Assembly: GCA_030248215.1 (NCBI GenBank)
Contig: JASANG010002871.1
Coordinates: 248,001 to 312,000, forward strand
Direction of reading: 5' to 3'
DNA: 64,000 nt
DNA from: Enoplolaimus lenunculus
Lineage: Eukaryota; Nematoda; Enoplea; Enoplida; Thoracostomopsidae
Position numbers and translations under genes: made by a program. Each line of letters opens with the position of its first letter. Position 1 is the first letter of the stretch. Positions 46,501 to 57,332 of the stretch are shown in pieces. The notes under the pieces were generated by a model. The model did no database searches, was not told the DNA's origin, and worked only from the letters and a program-made list of their open reading frames with translations.

Positions 46501-49500
46501 CTTTTGGCAACGATAAAACATCTTCACCACAAGTCAGATCGCTAATATCAGACTCGTTGGTGTCTGTAACGTTACGGCAGCAAGCCGGTGGTACATTTCC
46601 ATATCCAGCCGAAGTTGAGTTAGTACTGTTCCAATCGGTGTAACTTTCAACGCCGCAACAGTGAAACTGAAATGAAAAAACGAATATATTTTCTAGTACG
46701 TAAACTCTGCAATACAACGCTTTAAAGCATTATTGCTAGTGTGTTTGCAAGTTCTTAGATTTGTGTATACGTCAGTTGAATATTAGGTCAAAGCCAAAAT
46801 TCTAAATTGTTCTTAAACTCTTTGATTCCTTACTGCTACGATAAAGTATGGTTTTAAAATTGCAATTAAATATGAATTGAAATTGCAATTAAGTATGAAT
46901 TAAAATTGCAATTAAGTATGAATTACAATTGCAATTAAGTATGGATTAATAATGCATATAAGTATGAATTAAAACTTGAATTAAGTATGAATTAACATTA
47001 CAATTAAGTATGAATTAAAATTGCAATTATGTATTAGTTATATAAAATTGCGATTACGTGTAAATTAAAATTGCAATTAAGTGTAAATTAAAATTACAAT
47101 TAAGTATAAAATAAAATTGCAATTAAGTATAAATTAATATAACAATTAAGTAATTAAGTATAATTTAAATTTACAATTAATTATAAATTAAAATTGCAAT
47201 TACTTGTAAATTAAAATGACAATTAAGTAAGTGTATATTAGAATTACAATGAAGTATAAGTTAAAATTGCCATTAAGTGAAAATTAAACGAGCAGCCGCA
47301 TTCCCAACATTTCCCCGCTTGGGATATCAGCGACCGCGAATGGATAGAGTTCCTTAGGGTTGCGCTATACTTGTCGGCCTGGGCCGTTCGGCGCTGTCCG
47401 TCACCGTGCGTTACCGCCAGGTATCGGACGGGTGACGGTTACGGACGGCACCGGACGTCATCAAAAGTATTGCGTCACCCTAACAAGTACACTATGACAT
47501 AAAACAAGAAATAGTTGCTACACACAACTATATATACCCAAATTGAAATGTGAATCACAAAACTTAGTTCAACCTAACATCATAGATTAATGAGTTCAAT
47601 TCAACCTTCAACCCAGAACCTGGTATTGTAGACGATTAAAGAACCTTCTGACCTGCTTACTTTTTCTTGTAAATGAATCCATCCTACTGTAACGTCAACT
47701 GAATCTCCATGTCCATACCGGGACAGTCCTGATTTTGCTTGCTCTGTCAAAATATTTCGAATCTAAAATATTATCTGTGGTTGCGAATTTTGAGCATCTC
47801 GTACTCGGTTTAGGATTACGCTTAGGATATGCGGTCAATATGTAAAGAACAGAGGCGGAACAGTATTGTAAGCATATTCCTAAGCCTAAGCCTAAGGCTA
47901 AGTCTAAGCCAAGAGAAAAATTAGTCAAACGCTTAAGTTTACTCTATTTTAGTCCCACAGAAAAACTCTCCGCCGATGATCGTTACATGGGCCGGATATG
48001 CTAACATTTATTCAGAGGCTTTATGACAGAGCTGAGCGACAAGTTGTCAGACGACAAATAGTCGTATATTCAGTTGAAACATGCTTAAATAATTCAAATT
48101 GGAACACAAATTTTGCTGTCAAATAATTTCAACAGAAATCGACATTTCGCTGCAACGCGAACATTTTCCTTTTTGCAAGTTTGTTTTTCTATTTTCCACA
48201 ACATACCACCCCTGTCATATTCAGTATAAACGATACGTCCTGACCGTAGAATTTATAAACAAAATTCTGTTCAGCCACAGATACGAATGGTATTCTGTAT
48301 GAAAATAAACCATTTTATTCCGGTGATATTTAAGCAACCCGTATACAGTTTCACAAACGGTATGTATCGATATTCAATAATAAACAAGCAATCCAACTGG
48401 ATTACGTGAATCATAAAATTGTATAAAATTTGTAGGATCGAATTTTTTTTGCTTCCAGGGAGGGAGAAATAAAGTTGTGGGATCGAAATTTGTTTGCTTC
48501 CAGGGAGGGAGAAATAAAGTTGTGGGATCGAAATTTTTTTGCTTCCAGGGAGGGAGAAATAAAGTTGTGGGATCGAAATTTTTTGGAGAAATAAAGTTGT
48601 GGGATCGAAATTTTTTTGCTTCCAGGGAGGGAGAAATAAAGTTGTGGGATCGAAATTTGTTTGCTTCCAGGGAGGGAGAAATAAAGTTGTGGGATCGAAA
48701 TTTGTTTGCTTCCAGGGAGGGAGAAATAAAGTTGTGGGATCGAAATTTGTTTGCTTCCAGGGAGGGAGAAATAAAGTTGTGGGATCGAAATTTGTTTGCT
48801 TCCAGGGAGGGAGATATAAAGTTGTGGGATCGAAATTTGTTTGCTTCCAGGGAGGGAGAAATAAAGTTGTGGGATCGAAATTTGTTTGCTTCCAGGGAGG
48901 GAGAAATAAAGTTGTGGGATCGAAATTTTTTTTGCTTCCAGGGAGAGAGAAATAAATTTGTGGGATCGAAATTTGTGCTTCCAGAGAGGGAGAAATAAAT
49001 TTGAAGGATCGAGATTTGTGCTTCCAGAGAGGGAGAAATAAATTTGAAGGATCGAAATTTTTGCTTCCAGGGCGGGCCCGTGGCCAAAGGGGGGTGGTGC
49101 AGAGGGGGGAGAGATGAGCCCCCTGCAAAATTTTGGGTCACCCTAGAAAGTTTTCAACCTTGTTTGTAATATATTAAAAACCCTTGAATGCCTTTCCTGA
49201 AAATTTTTTATCTCCCAATAGAAAGCAGAGCTGGCTACAGGCCTGTTCCAGGGAGAGAGAAATAAATTTGTGGGATCGAAATTTGTGCTTCCAGGGAGAA
49301 ACCAGCCGTGACGACGACACGTGTTACTTCTAGGGACGTTCCATTTTCTAGTGAGTCTGTGAAAGAGTAAATTTAGATTTTAGACTATTTTATGCTTAGG
49401 ATTAGGCTTAGGTTTCGGGCCTGTAGCCAAGGGGGCCGAGTGCGGGCTTAGCCTCCCATGGAAAAATTTTGGCCCACCCTAGAAAATTTTCAACCTTGCT

Positions 49501-52500
49501 TGTACGTCAACAAAAGCACTTGTATGCCCCTTTTAAACAACTTTTGGATACCCCTAGCAAGGCGTACTGGCTACGAGCCTGTTAGTCTTAGGCTTCGGTT
49601 TCCACTTTTTTAACCCTTTAGGCCTACGCTGAACAATAAGCTTAGTTTACAGTTACGGTCCTAAAAGTAAACATTGGCCACAAGCCTTAGCCTAAGCGTT
49701 GCAAAAATGTGTTCCTAAGCCTTAGCTTAAGCCTAAACCTAAGCCTAAGCGTTGCAAATGCGTACTCCTAAGCCTAAGCCTAACCTAAGCAAAAATGTAG
49801 TCTAGCATGTAAGCCTACTCTTTTACAGGCCCACCAGAAACCGGGACTTCCCCGAAAGTAACATACGCCAACTATACTGTGAACAATGACTTTAGTCCAT
49901 TATTATTATTATTCAGGAATCAAACTTGCAGTACCTGAATAAACCTGCATACAATTATTGTCAAATTATTTACGGAACACCTCTGACAACGTGCTTTTTG
50001 ACTCGAGTTTAAAATTAGCGAAATTAAAACAATTAATAAAATTAAATGTCTTAAAATATAAGTTCAGAACAAATAAAACAGGCCGTTGAAACTTGGCAGC
50101 AACTTACTTCACCATTCAATACCATCGCAGCAATGGCGCAACCAATTTCACAAATACAACAAATGATGATTAATATTGTAAACTAAACAAAAAAATCAAA
50201 AATTATTATTTTTGACACCTCCATTGGTCATTATTAGACCAATTTCGGTTTACGATAATAAAAACAAACATTTTAAACCGTACAAATTTGGCATTAAGCA
50301 GTTGGTCAATGTAAAGATCAGAGACGGAACGTTTTTCTGTGGGACTGGAATAGAGTAAGCTTAAACATAAGACTAATTTTTTTGCTTAGTTCAGGCTTAG
50401 GTATTAGTTCAATTTTAAGCTGTAGCTTGGGCTTAGGCTTAGGTTTAGGCTAAAACCACATTAACACATACAAGTTTTTGCAGCGAGAACACGCAGCTGC
50501 AATTTGCACGAAATATTTGCAGTTGCAATTTGCACAAAAATACTTGCAGCTGCAAGTATTTTCAAAGGAACATTCCGATTGACCAATCAAACTGCAGGTG
50601 CAAGAAATTCAAGCGGCTTGCAACTGCATTCACAGGTGCGAATTAAATTCAAAAGCATAAATTCCAGTGAACAAATTGCAGCTGCAAGAACTTCAAAGCT
50701 GCTTTGTGACCAAACTTGTACATGCATGTGGTACGCGCAAGTTTTGATGCAAAAACTTGCACGTGTGGATAGGGTTTAAGGAATATGCGTATACTACTGT
50801 TCCGGCCCTATTCTTTACATTGGCCGAGCAGTTTGTATTAATTTGCGAATGGCGAAACTCAGTATAAAATACAAATAAACTAGAATGAAAAGTGCCCCGA
50901 TGTGGCCATAGAAAACGATATGTTTCGGGTAGTAAGATTTTTAGTTCAATACCGCTAGTACTACAATTTCCATGCATGCGTATAAAGTTTTAAAACTAGA
51001 TTAATTTGATGCCAATCAGCGTCCTCCCGAAACACGACACAACAATACTATAGAATTAATAAAAGTTAAATCATTGAGTTTGATTGACTGCGTAACGGAA
51101 ACATATCCGCAACTTTCTCTGACAGCGGCCAAATAGACATGTGATCCACTGTTTCGAAATATTAAAACAAGAAATAAATACTAGAATATAAATGACGAAT
51201 TATGGTTGATGTAAAAAATTTGAGTACACACTCGTGACATTAGTTTCTTGCACTTGGTAAACTGAAGTTTCGAATATATGCAGAAAAATTTTGGGTTTTA
51301 AAAAGAGTATATAAGTAGAAATTAAGCGTAAAATGCTGGTGACCCAATATTAAAAACGTATTTGTTCGTCAATTGGCTCAATGTAAAGAACAGGAGCGGA
51401 TCAGCATTATAAGCATATTCCTAATCCTAAGCCTAAGCATAAGCGTTAGCATGAGCATATTCCTAAGCCTAAACCTAAGCGTAAGAATGAGCATAATCCT
51501 AAGCCTAAGCCAAGCAAAAAATTAATCTAAACCTTAAGCTTATTTTATTCTAGTCCCGCGGAAAAACGTTCCGCCCCTGATCTTTACATTGGCCGTCATT
51601 GGAATACAGCGCAGATTTCGTCAGCAAAGTTGCAAATATTGTTTCGCTACGTACTCACTCAAATATTTTAATGTTTTAAAAGTTTAAAATCTGAATACCG
51701 TTTAGCCAAGTATGGAGAGGGCACTGTACGGTACAAAATTTATACAGCTCCAAAACTTGATGCGTTATCGTTTTCTATAGCCTCGTCAAGACACTTTACT
51801 ATCTATTGTGACTTTTCTCCCAAAAAGTTGCGGATATGTTTCCGTTACGCAGTCAATCAAACTCAATGATTTAACTTTTATTAATTCTATAGTATTGTTG
51901 TGTCGTGTTTCGGGAGGACGCTGATTGGCATCAAATGAATCTAGTTTTAAAACTTTATACGCATGCATGGAAATTGTAGTACTAGCGGTATTGAACTAAA
52001 AATCTTACTACCCGAAACATATCGTTTTCTATGGCCACATCGGGGCACTTTTCATTCTAGTTACTAAGCTTTAGGAAGAAATTGGATGTAAATTTACCTT
52101 AAGTGCGAAAAAGTCAAATTTAAAGTCATATATACTCACGTTATAATTGTTTTAGAACTGTTAAGCTATATTTCCATGAAAATTAAAAACTACATTTTCA
52201 CAATCACAAAAGTCGCGCTTTCCTAATTTCATTTTTATTTATTAGGTAACTCGCTCAATTTATAATGCTAATATATTTTAATTCATATAATTGTTTGAAT
52301 TCAAATAGAAAATCAATACAATTGATAAGTACTTGCTCTAGTGAAAACTGATTTTATGCTGCATAGTAGTGTAGAACCAATACATCGGTATCGGTATTGT
52401 AATCGGTATTTTGGAAGAATACTGATTCCGATACTTTCAATTTTGTATTGCACACATGAATTGCGTTAAATATATAATTGGAATGCGCAGCATTTAAAAA

Positions 52501-55500
52501 TATGGCTGCAACAAATATTTTGTGAAACAAGCTGAATACGCATTTGCATCAACATGCGGACGTGGAAAATTGCTTGAAACACACTTTTGTTCGTTTCCTG
52601 TTAATTGTACATGAAATTCTAATAATGCAATTCCATCCCCAGTCAAAACTGCGAATCCGCAACTAAAAGGTTTGCTTTGTAACTTATTCTTGTTTTCTTT
52701 TCGAAAACGAAAAACTAAGGTGGCCGGGCGTGGGCCTGAAAAATCTGGGGCGGTTCATACTATAATGAGACCCCGCTGTGTTCGAGCGTCACGTTTTTGA
52801 AAAAAGACTGCTTGCTTTGGAAACCTTATTAAATTAATGGTGTTAATTTTGCACGTCAAAATTTCTTCAAATATTCTAAACCGTGTTTTGGACATTTCAG
52901 TGCTCAACTTGGTGCTACCAATAATACATCGAGCAGTAAATCAAAACTGATATCTGTACTTTACGCGTAAACTTTGAGCTTAAACGAAAATCTAGGTTTA
53001 GAAAAAAAACCCACGCGAATGTAAAATCTAGGCACCTACTACGAATTAAATAAAAAGTGTCTCTCATACCACTGGCGGATGCAGTGGGTGCCACTCCGGC
53101 CTGAACCACAACTTGAATCAAGAGAAAGCTTTTGCATTAAGATTCAGCATTAAATTAGCGTTCGACTTCGCTCTCGTCTTTTTTGCAGTGTATTATACGT
53201 TGAGCGTCCGATTGTTTTGAAATTCCTGCATCCACCACGGCGTCACACAGATCTCGACGAGCCGAGTTCAACATTACTATTTTCATAGTTGCATGGCTAA
53301 CGATTCAAGAGATGACCGAAAAAGTTATTAAAACACGCACAGATTTATAAAGAGTCTATCATTCACATATTCGCAAAATATAAGCTTTACTAATGTTATT
53401 CGTTGCACAAATTTGGAGAAGGTTTGTATGTTTTATATAATAAAATGTTAAACTTTAAGGGACCACCACTTTGAATGAAAAGCTTTGCAGCCATAAGGTT
53501 CTAGCTCGTAAATAAACAGTTTTCGACAACTTGAGGTTACGTCTACGTTTTCAAAAAAACGCCTTGGTAAAAAATACACATAAAAAAACTAGCTATGTTA
53601 CTAATTTGTAATCATATATAAGCTAATGTTTTTCGTAATTGTCGACTTAACATGTTTCGCATATATACGTACTAAACAATAGTATTTTCGTTAAATAAAT
53701 AGCTTAACGTATATGGCTGAGATAACTTATGTAGCACATAAAAAATTGGATTGTTACAATTTACGATTCTGTAGAACACCTTGTGACAAGGTTTGAATCC
53801 GAATACGAAGGCGAAACTTTGCGCTTCCGATTCTTATGAAAACGTTTACGTTTAATACTTCGACAATTTCTTCTTTAAATATAGCGCATGAACACCGGTT
53901 GCCATGATCTTGAATGACATACGTTTGTGTATAAATACCACCAAAACAGAATACTAGAAATAATAGACTTTTGATAGAAACATAATAGAGACGTGAACAC
54001 TTTTGGAAGAAACATATAATAGTGACACTACCGTGTCCCTATGATTGCGATAGTATCAAAAACGCAATACAACTCTTGTATAATTGTAATTTCTTGGTTT
54101 TGCTAAACCAGATTGAGACTTACAGCTGGTTCAGGTCGTTTGTTTACAAAACCTATCACTAACTAACGATAGCTGCAACGGCCAATGCTACTTTTACGGC
54201 CGTAACAGTAGATTAAGCGTATTCCTAAGCCTAAGCCCAAGCCTAAGCATTGCAAAAGTGTATTCCTACGCCTATGGCTAAGCCTAAGCGTTGCAAAAGC
54301 GAATTCCAAAGCCTAAGCCTATACCTAAACAAAAAATGTAATCTAGAATCTAAACCTACTCTTTTACAGTTAGATCCACAAGAAACCGGGATGGCTTTAA
54401 AAGGAACACGAGCTGCTACAACATACAATCGAGAGAATATTTGTCAAAAATTATTGCAACAAAACAAACCAACAAACCGTAACGATCATACAGTAGTTTT
54501 CGCGAACAGCTCCACAACATCCAAAAAATCCAATCAACGCAATCAATATCCCAACTGCGACCAGCAACAATGGTACGCCGAACCCAACCGCTTGTGAATC
54601 GTCGCCGAAAAAGTTGATATGATCCCGAAATTGAATTTGAATAACAACACCGGTTACAGTTACGGCGAGTCCAATAATCTAAAATAGGAAATTTGCGTCG
54701 ACGAACGGCAAATACCTTTTCACCGCGTCAAATCGCGATTATAAACACGCGGTTTTAGAGTTATACTTAGGCTTAGCGCTAGATGTTGTTTTAAGATTTT
54801 ATTCAAAAAATTTACCTGCTGAACTAAAACTTATAAATAAAATCAAAACTGACCCGGCTCTCTGCCTAAGTTTGGCCAAGTAGTGCTCGCTCAGCCGCGT
54901 ATAATAATTTTGTTTTATCTTAAAAAGTTTAAGGGCGCATATGAAGTCATGCAACTTCCTTGCGTGCCCCTACTGAAAATTTTGTACACATCGCCTCCAC
55001 ACAGTATGTTGAGCAAGCTAGTGGTTTTAAACTTCTAAGATAGTACCACACTTTAAAAAATTTGGCGTAACAAAGAAAAGCTAATGTTAAGACTGGCCAG
55101 GTTCGTAGCCAGCTCACCTTGTTGGGGGCAAAAAAATTCCCGAAGGATCATACAAGGATATTCAATGACCTACAAGCACGGTTGAAAATTTTTGCGGAGG
55201 GAATCAAAATTTCTACAGGGGTGCTAAAACCTTTTCAGGAGAGGGTGCTAAAATTTGTTCAGGGGGCTACAATTTTCAGGGGGGTTAGAATTTTTTGTGG
55301 GGTCTGAGCTCCCAATGCCCCGAATAGGCACAAGCCCGAGACTGGGGTATTTTACGATTAAACTCATAGTTGCAAGGTGATATCTCTTGGTCAACGTATG
55401 ATACTCCAACTTTTGAGCTGTGTTGCTTGTTGATTCAGCTGTAAACCATGGCTACATAATCTCAACGCAAGTTATGCTATTGTTAGACATTGAGTGTATA

Positions 55501-57324
55501 CTACATTCATTTCGACACAGAGTCTAAAAACAAAACCAACACAATCCTCTGTACAGGAAAGCAATTCCATCATGGACGTGGCGAAAACGAATTTTAAACG
55601 TTAAATATACTTGAAAAATCGCTAAATTAATTTTAAAAAACAAATTACAGGCCCATGTTACTTAAGGAGCTTCCAGGTTTCTGGTGGGTCTATAAAAGAG
55701 TAGGTTCAGATTCTAGATTACATTTTTTGCTTAGGCTTAGGCTTAGGCCAAGACTTAGGAAATTATTTTTGCAATGCTTAGACTTAGGAATACGCTTAAT
55801 CTATATTTACGCCCCTAATGGTAACATTGAGCAATTTACCGATAGGCGACACCAAAACTTTAAGGTAAAATATATGACTATTTTAATCCACTTACCCATA
55901 ACACAAAATTAAACACAAACAATAGATATTTTGCTAGCCGGAATAGCGGACCAGACATCGTGGAAAACGAAAGCGGATATAATGTATTGTTTTACATTTA
56001 TATATTTTCTGTGATTATATCATATCATAATGAGTAAATCTATAACACCCTCTGTATATAATACCGTGACGTTACATATATATATATTTATATATATACA
56101 GATATGTATATATATATGTATATATGTATATGTATATATGTAAATCAGGGTGCAACCGGATACCAAAAACTCACGGAGCCGGAGACGGATAATCTGATAT
56201 CCGGCCGTAGCCGTTATATATACGTATATGTATATGTATACGTATATGTTATATGTATATGTATATGTATATATGTATATATGTATATAAGGGTGCAACC
56301 GGATACCAAAAACTCACGGAGCCGGAGCCGGATAACCTAATATCCGGCCATAGCCGGAGCTGTATAATGCATTCAAATCTAATACTACATCGCGTTCAAA
56401 TATCAGAACGTAGTTTACAATTCTTCCTTCAACCGCTTAAGGTGCCCAAAGTGTTTACGCGACAAAATTTATCATTTCACGCCGATACATTTGTAACACT
56501 TAACAATAGAAGGCTTCCCTGCAGAGAACATTCTGCAAAACTTTCAAAAAGCGTGCATTCTCGATGCTTGAAACATATAGTATAAACACTAGCGTGTTTT
56601 AATGATTATTATCTAAAGCGAAACGAAACTTGCACATCCCCAGTGATTGGCCTACAATTTAGGCTCCCACTTTTATTAAAATTTTATTGGTGGTTCTCGA
56701 AAACTTCTTGTTTATAACCAAAGACTCGTGACGTAGGCCGAAATTATAAACCAGAGTCCTAACAAAATACCAGCAGCGTACCAGCAATAAACGACGAAAA
56801 TTGTCATAAAATTCGTGTATACAACAAAATACATAGCTAGTTCATATCCGCGCCAAATACAAGAGTATTTATTCAGTATGAAAAACGGTTTTACATCACA
56901 ATCCGTAGCAAGGTTATTCTATTAGTGAATATAAACCTGTAGCTTAAAACTAGGGCATGTATTGTGAAATGTGTGTAAAACACCTATTACCAGTTGGTGA
57001 TAGGTCTTCTAATTTTTGAATCCAGCAACCGCTGCGGATCAAAATTGAGCCCATTTTTCGCAAATGATTTGCTCTACTGCTGGACTAATTTTGAGTGCAG
57101 CAACTGCAATAGTTAGTGAGTTTGAAAACCTACTACTAATTGATTATAATTGCTACACACATTTGAGAATGTGGGCTCAGATCGGAAACATCACACATTT
57201 CTGAGATTTTTAAAGTGGAAGTTTATTGTTATAATCGTGGTTAGGTATGGAAATATTGGTTAATTCTCTTATAAATTTTACTGACCTGGCTACAAGCAAT
57301 TATGAATAGGTACATTTTCATCAT
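43519..57324 (-). CDS. Tetraspanin, complete (7 exons, 256 aa)
   Basis: Exons 57324-57286, 54678-54478, 50182-50108, 47762-47661, 46666-46472, 44962-44879 and 43593-43519 all join in phase 0 to give 256 codons plus TGA. Known family: four-pass membrane organisers of plasma-membrane or endosomal microdomains. Seen: TM1 (about 5-28), small extracellular loop, TM2 (about 48-66), GCCGAVREN (66-74), TM3 (about 80-100), large loop with YG (about 119-120), CCG (142-144), PACC (166-169), Cys185 and GC (205-206), N-glycosylation sites NST, NVT and NES, TM4 (about 216-240), and a short CCLARELRKEY tail. It has six large-loop cysteines, and the length is normal. The 13-codon first exon (MMKMYLFIIACSQ) is the least certain. 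Introns are full of MITEs, two satellites and a 1.2-kb foldback. The nearest human subgroup cannot be fixed by eye. Confidence 0.88.
43646..43898. repeat. CACTGTAAATTCC MITE
   Basis: TA on both sides; within the last tetraspanin intron. Confidence 0.68.
44060..44308. repeat. CACTGTAAATTCC MITE
   Basis: TA on both sides; second copy in the same intron. Confidence 0.66.
44318..44512. repeat. TTAGGC-core MITE, TTACTTT-like ends
   Basis: ACATGTTACTTTAAGGGGTG to CTCAAAGTAACCGTTGCC, within the last tetraspanin intron. Confidence 0.5.
44596..44784. repeat. TTAGGC-core MITE
   Basis: GGTCAATGTAAAGAACAGGGC to CTGATGTTTACATGGGCC. Confidence 0.62.
44879..44962 (-). CDS. Tetraspanin exon 6 (loop end, TM4 start)
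   Basis: 28 codons from GCIGKIIDWIAS to LALGIAAIQ; acceptor TGTTTTAG, donor CAG|GTTTGT, phase 0. Confidence 0.88.
45024..45288. repeat. CACTGTAAATTCC MITE
   Basis: TA on both sides; carries a small extra AT-rich stretch near 45120-45160. Confidence 0.64.
45370..45611. repeat. CACTGTAAATTCC MITE
   Basis: Ends CACTGTAAACTCC and AATTTACAGTG; a TTAGGC-core fragment (45298-45365) precedes it. Confidence 0.6.
46083..46297. repeat. GAGTCAAATTGACTC palindromic MITE
   Basis: Full copy, TA-flanked, 175 bases 3' of tetraspanin exon 5 in the intron. Confidence 0.62.
46472..46666 (-). CDS. Tetraspanin exon 5 (CCG and PACC loop)
   Basis: 65 codons starting FHCCGVESYTDWN, with NVPPACC and DLTCGED; three N-glycosylation sequons; acceptor CATTTCAG, donor GAG|GTTTAT. 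Confidence 0.9.
46850..47290. repeat. Degenerate tandem repeat, about 23 bp unit
   Basis: About 19 variants of AAAATTGCAATTAAGTATGAA; each unit contains the palindrome AATTGCAATT. In a tetraspanin intron. Confidence 0.65.
47357..47484. repeat. GC-rich TIR element
   Basis: TTAGGGTTGCGCTATACTTG to AAAAGTATTGCGTCACCCTAA; TTA/TAA edges could be a PIF/Harbinger-like duplication. Confidence 0.48.
47661..47762 (-). CDS. Tetraspanin exon 4 (start of large loop)
   Basis: 34 codons between an ATATTTTAG acceptor and a GTAAGC donor; encodes the LSRYG...VTVGWIHLQEK helix that precedes the CCG motif. Confidence 0.84.
47833..47993. repeat. TTAGGC-core MITE, perfect 8-bp duplication
   Basis: GGATATGC at 47825-47832 and 47994-48001 flanks GGTCAATATGTAAAGAAC...ATCGTTACATGGGCC, 70 bases 5' of tetraspanin exon 4. 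Confidence 0.75.
48430..49300. repeat. 45-bp minisatellite, about 13 units plus outliers
   Basis: Unit GGGATCGAAATTTGTTTGCT... ending GAGAAATAAAGTTGT, near identical from 48475 to 48945, with one unit cut short and three diverged units at the right; an hAT-like MITE (49073-49245) splits it. As 45 is a multiple of 3, both strands stay open; not a gene. Confidence 0.8.
49073..49245. repeat. hAT-like CGTAGCC MITE inside a minisatellite
   Basis: CGGGCCCGTGGCCAAAGG to CTGGCTACAGGCCTG; TTCCAGGG at 49065-49072 and 49246-49253 is a perfect duplication of the satellite unit. Confidence 0.75.
49316..49679. repeat. TTAGGC-core MITE split by an hAT-like MITE
   Basis: Host CGTGTTACTTCTAGGGACG ... CCTAAAAGTAAACATTGGCC; guest 49415-49581 with CGGGCCTGTAGCCAAGG and CTGGCTACGAGCCTG ends; flanks TTAGGTTT and TTAGTCTT. 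Confidence 0.58.
49680..49871. repeat. TTAGGC-core MITE, TTACTTT subtype
   Basis: Directly follows the previous element; CCTAAGCGTTGCAAAAATG core, ends AAAGTAACATACGCC. Confidence 0.5.
50108..50182 (-). CDS. Tetraspanin exon 3 (TM3)
   Basis: 25 codons between TTGTTTAG and GTAAGT, encoding FTILIIICCICEIGCAIAAM and a short tail; phase 0 at both ends. Confidence 0.86.
50304..50825. repeat. TTAGGC-core MITE with a CACGTGCAAGTTT element inside
   Basis: GGTCAATGTAAAGATCAGAG to TATTCTTTACATTGGCC, flanks AGCAGTT on both sides. Guest from about 50466 to 50777, starting ACACATACAAGTTTTTGC and ending CTTGCACGTGTGGATAGGG. Confidence 0.6.
50878..52062. repeat. Foldback structure: 239-bp inverted repeats, 707-bp spacer
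   Basis: Left arm 50878-51116, right arm 51824-52062 in inverse orientation; I find one mismatch (TAATTTG against TCATTTG). No coding frame. The spacer holds a TTAGGC-core MITE (51375-51594). In the intron between tetraspanin exons 2 and 3. Confidence 0.8.
51375..51594. repeat. TTAGGC-core MITE inside the foldback spacer
   Basis: GGCTCAATGTAAAGAACAGGAG to GATCTTTACATTGGCC with similar flanks GTCAATTG and GTCATTGG. Confidence 0.6.
52063..54180. other. Intronic stretch of the tetraspanin gene
   Basis: AT-rich, one possible TIR element (53079-53240), otherwise nothing recognised. Confidence 0.45.
53079..53240. repeat. Possible CACTGGCGGATGC TIR element
   Basis: CACTGGCGGATGCAGTGGG and CTGCATCCACCACGG face each other about 160 bp apart; interior not similar to the 20114 copy. 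Confidence 0.4.
54181..54395. repeat. TTAGGC-core MITE next to tetraspanin exon 2
   Basis: CGGCCAATGCTACTTTTACGG start; right end degraded after AGAAACCGGGATGG, about 83 bases from the exon. Confidence 0.5.
54478..54678 (-). CDS. Tetraspanin exon 2 (TM1 end, TM2, GCCG motif)
   Basis: Acceptor CTATTTTAG, donor ACG|GTTTGT, 67 codons; contains the family signature GCCGAVRENYCM after TM2. Confidence 0.88.
55096..55338. repeat. hAT-like CGTAGCC MITE, reverse, expanded interior
   Basis: CCAGGTTCGTAGCCAGCTCACC start; flanks both contain AGACTGG; interior repeats the TTTTCAGG word several times. Confidence 0.52.
55653..55829. repeat. TTAGGC-core MITE, TTACTTT subtype
   Basis: GGCCCATGTTACTTAAGGAGC to CCCCTAATGGTAACATTGAGC. 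Confidence 0.55.
56075..56370. repeat. TATATG microsatellite interleaved with a duplicated fragment
   Basis: Two 65-80-bp copies of GGGTGCAACCGGATACCAAA...ATCCGGCC (56148-56213, 56289-56367) separated by TATATG repeats; period about 141 bp. Confidence 0.6.
56955..57172. repeat. TATCACCAGTT-type MITE
   Basis: Third full copy, between tetraspanin exons 1 and 2, about 115 bases 3' of exon 1. Confidence 0.5.
57286..57324 (-). CDS. Tetraspanin exon 1 (13 codons, start)
   Basis: Three in-frame ATGs within 12 bases (57324, 57321, 57315), MMKMYLFIIACSQ, donor CAG|GTCAGT in phase 0, fitting exon 2. It supplies the Lys and the first half of TM1 expected of a tetraspanin N-terminus. Confidence 0.6.
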
Positions 57325-57332
57325 ACTCACAC

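Noticed and set aside
48271-49141. Long open frames of 255-285 codons on the minus strand and 173 on the plus strand
   Set aside because: They are translations of the 45-bp minisatellite, open on both strands because the unit is a multiple of three.
54250-54597. Plus-strand frame of 115 codons
   Set aside because: Antisense of tetraspanin exon 2 joined to a MITE; no splice support.
56716-56840. Minus-strand hydrophobic frame as alternative tetraspanin first exon
   Set aside because: Its donors give phase 1, whereas exon 2 needs phase 0; the 57286-57324 exon fits.
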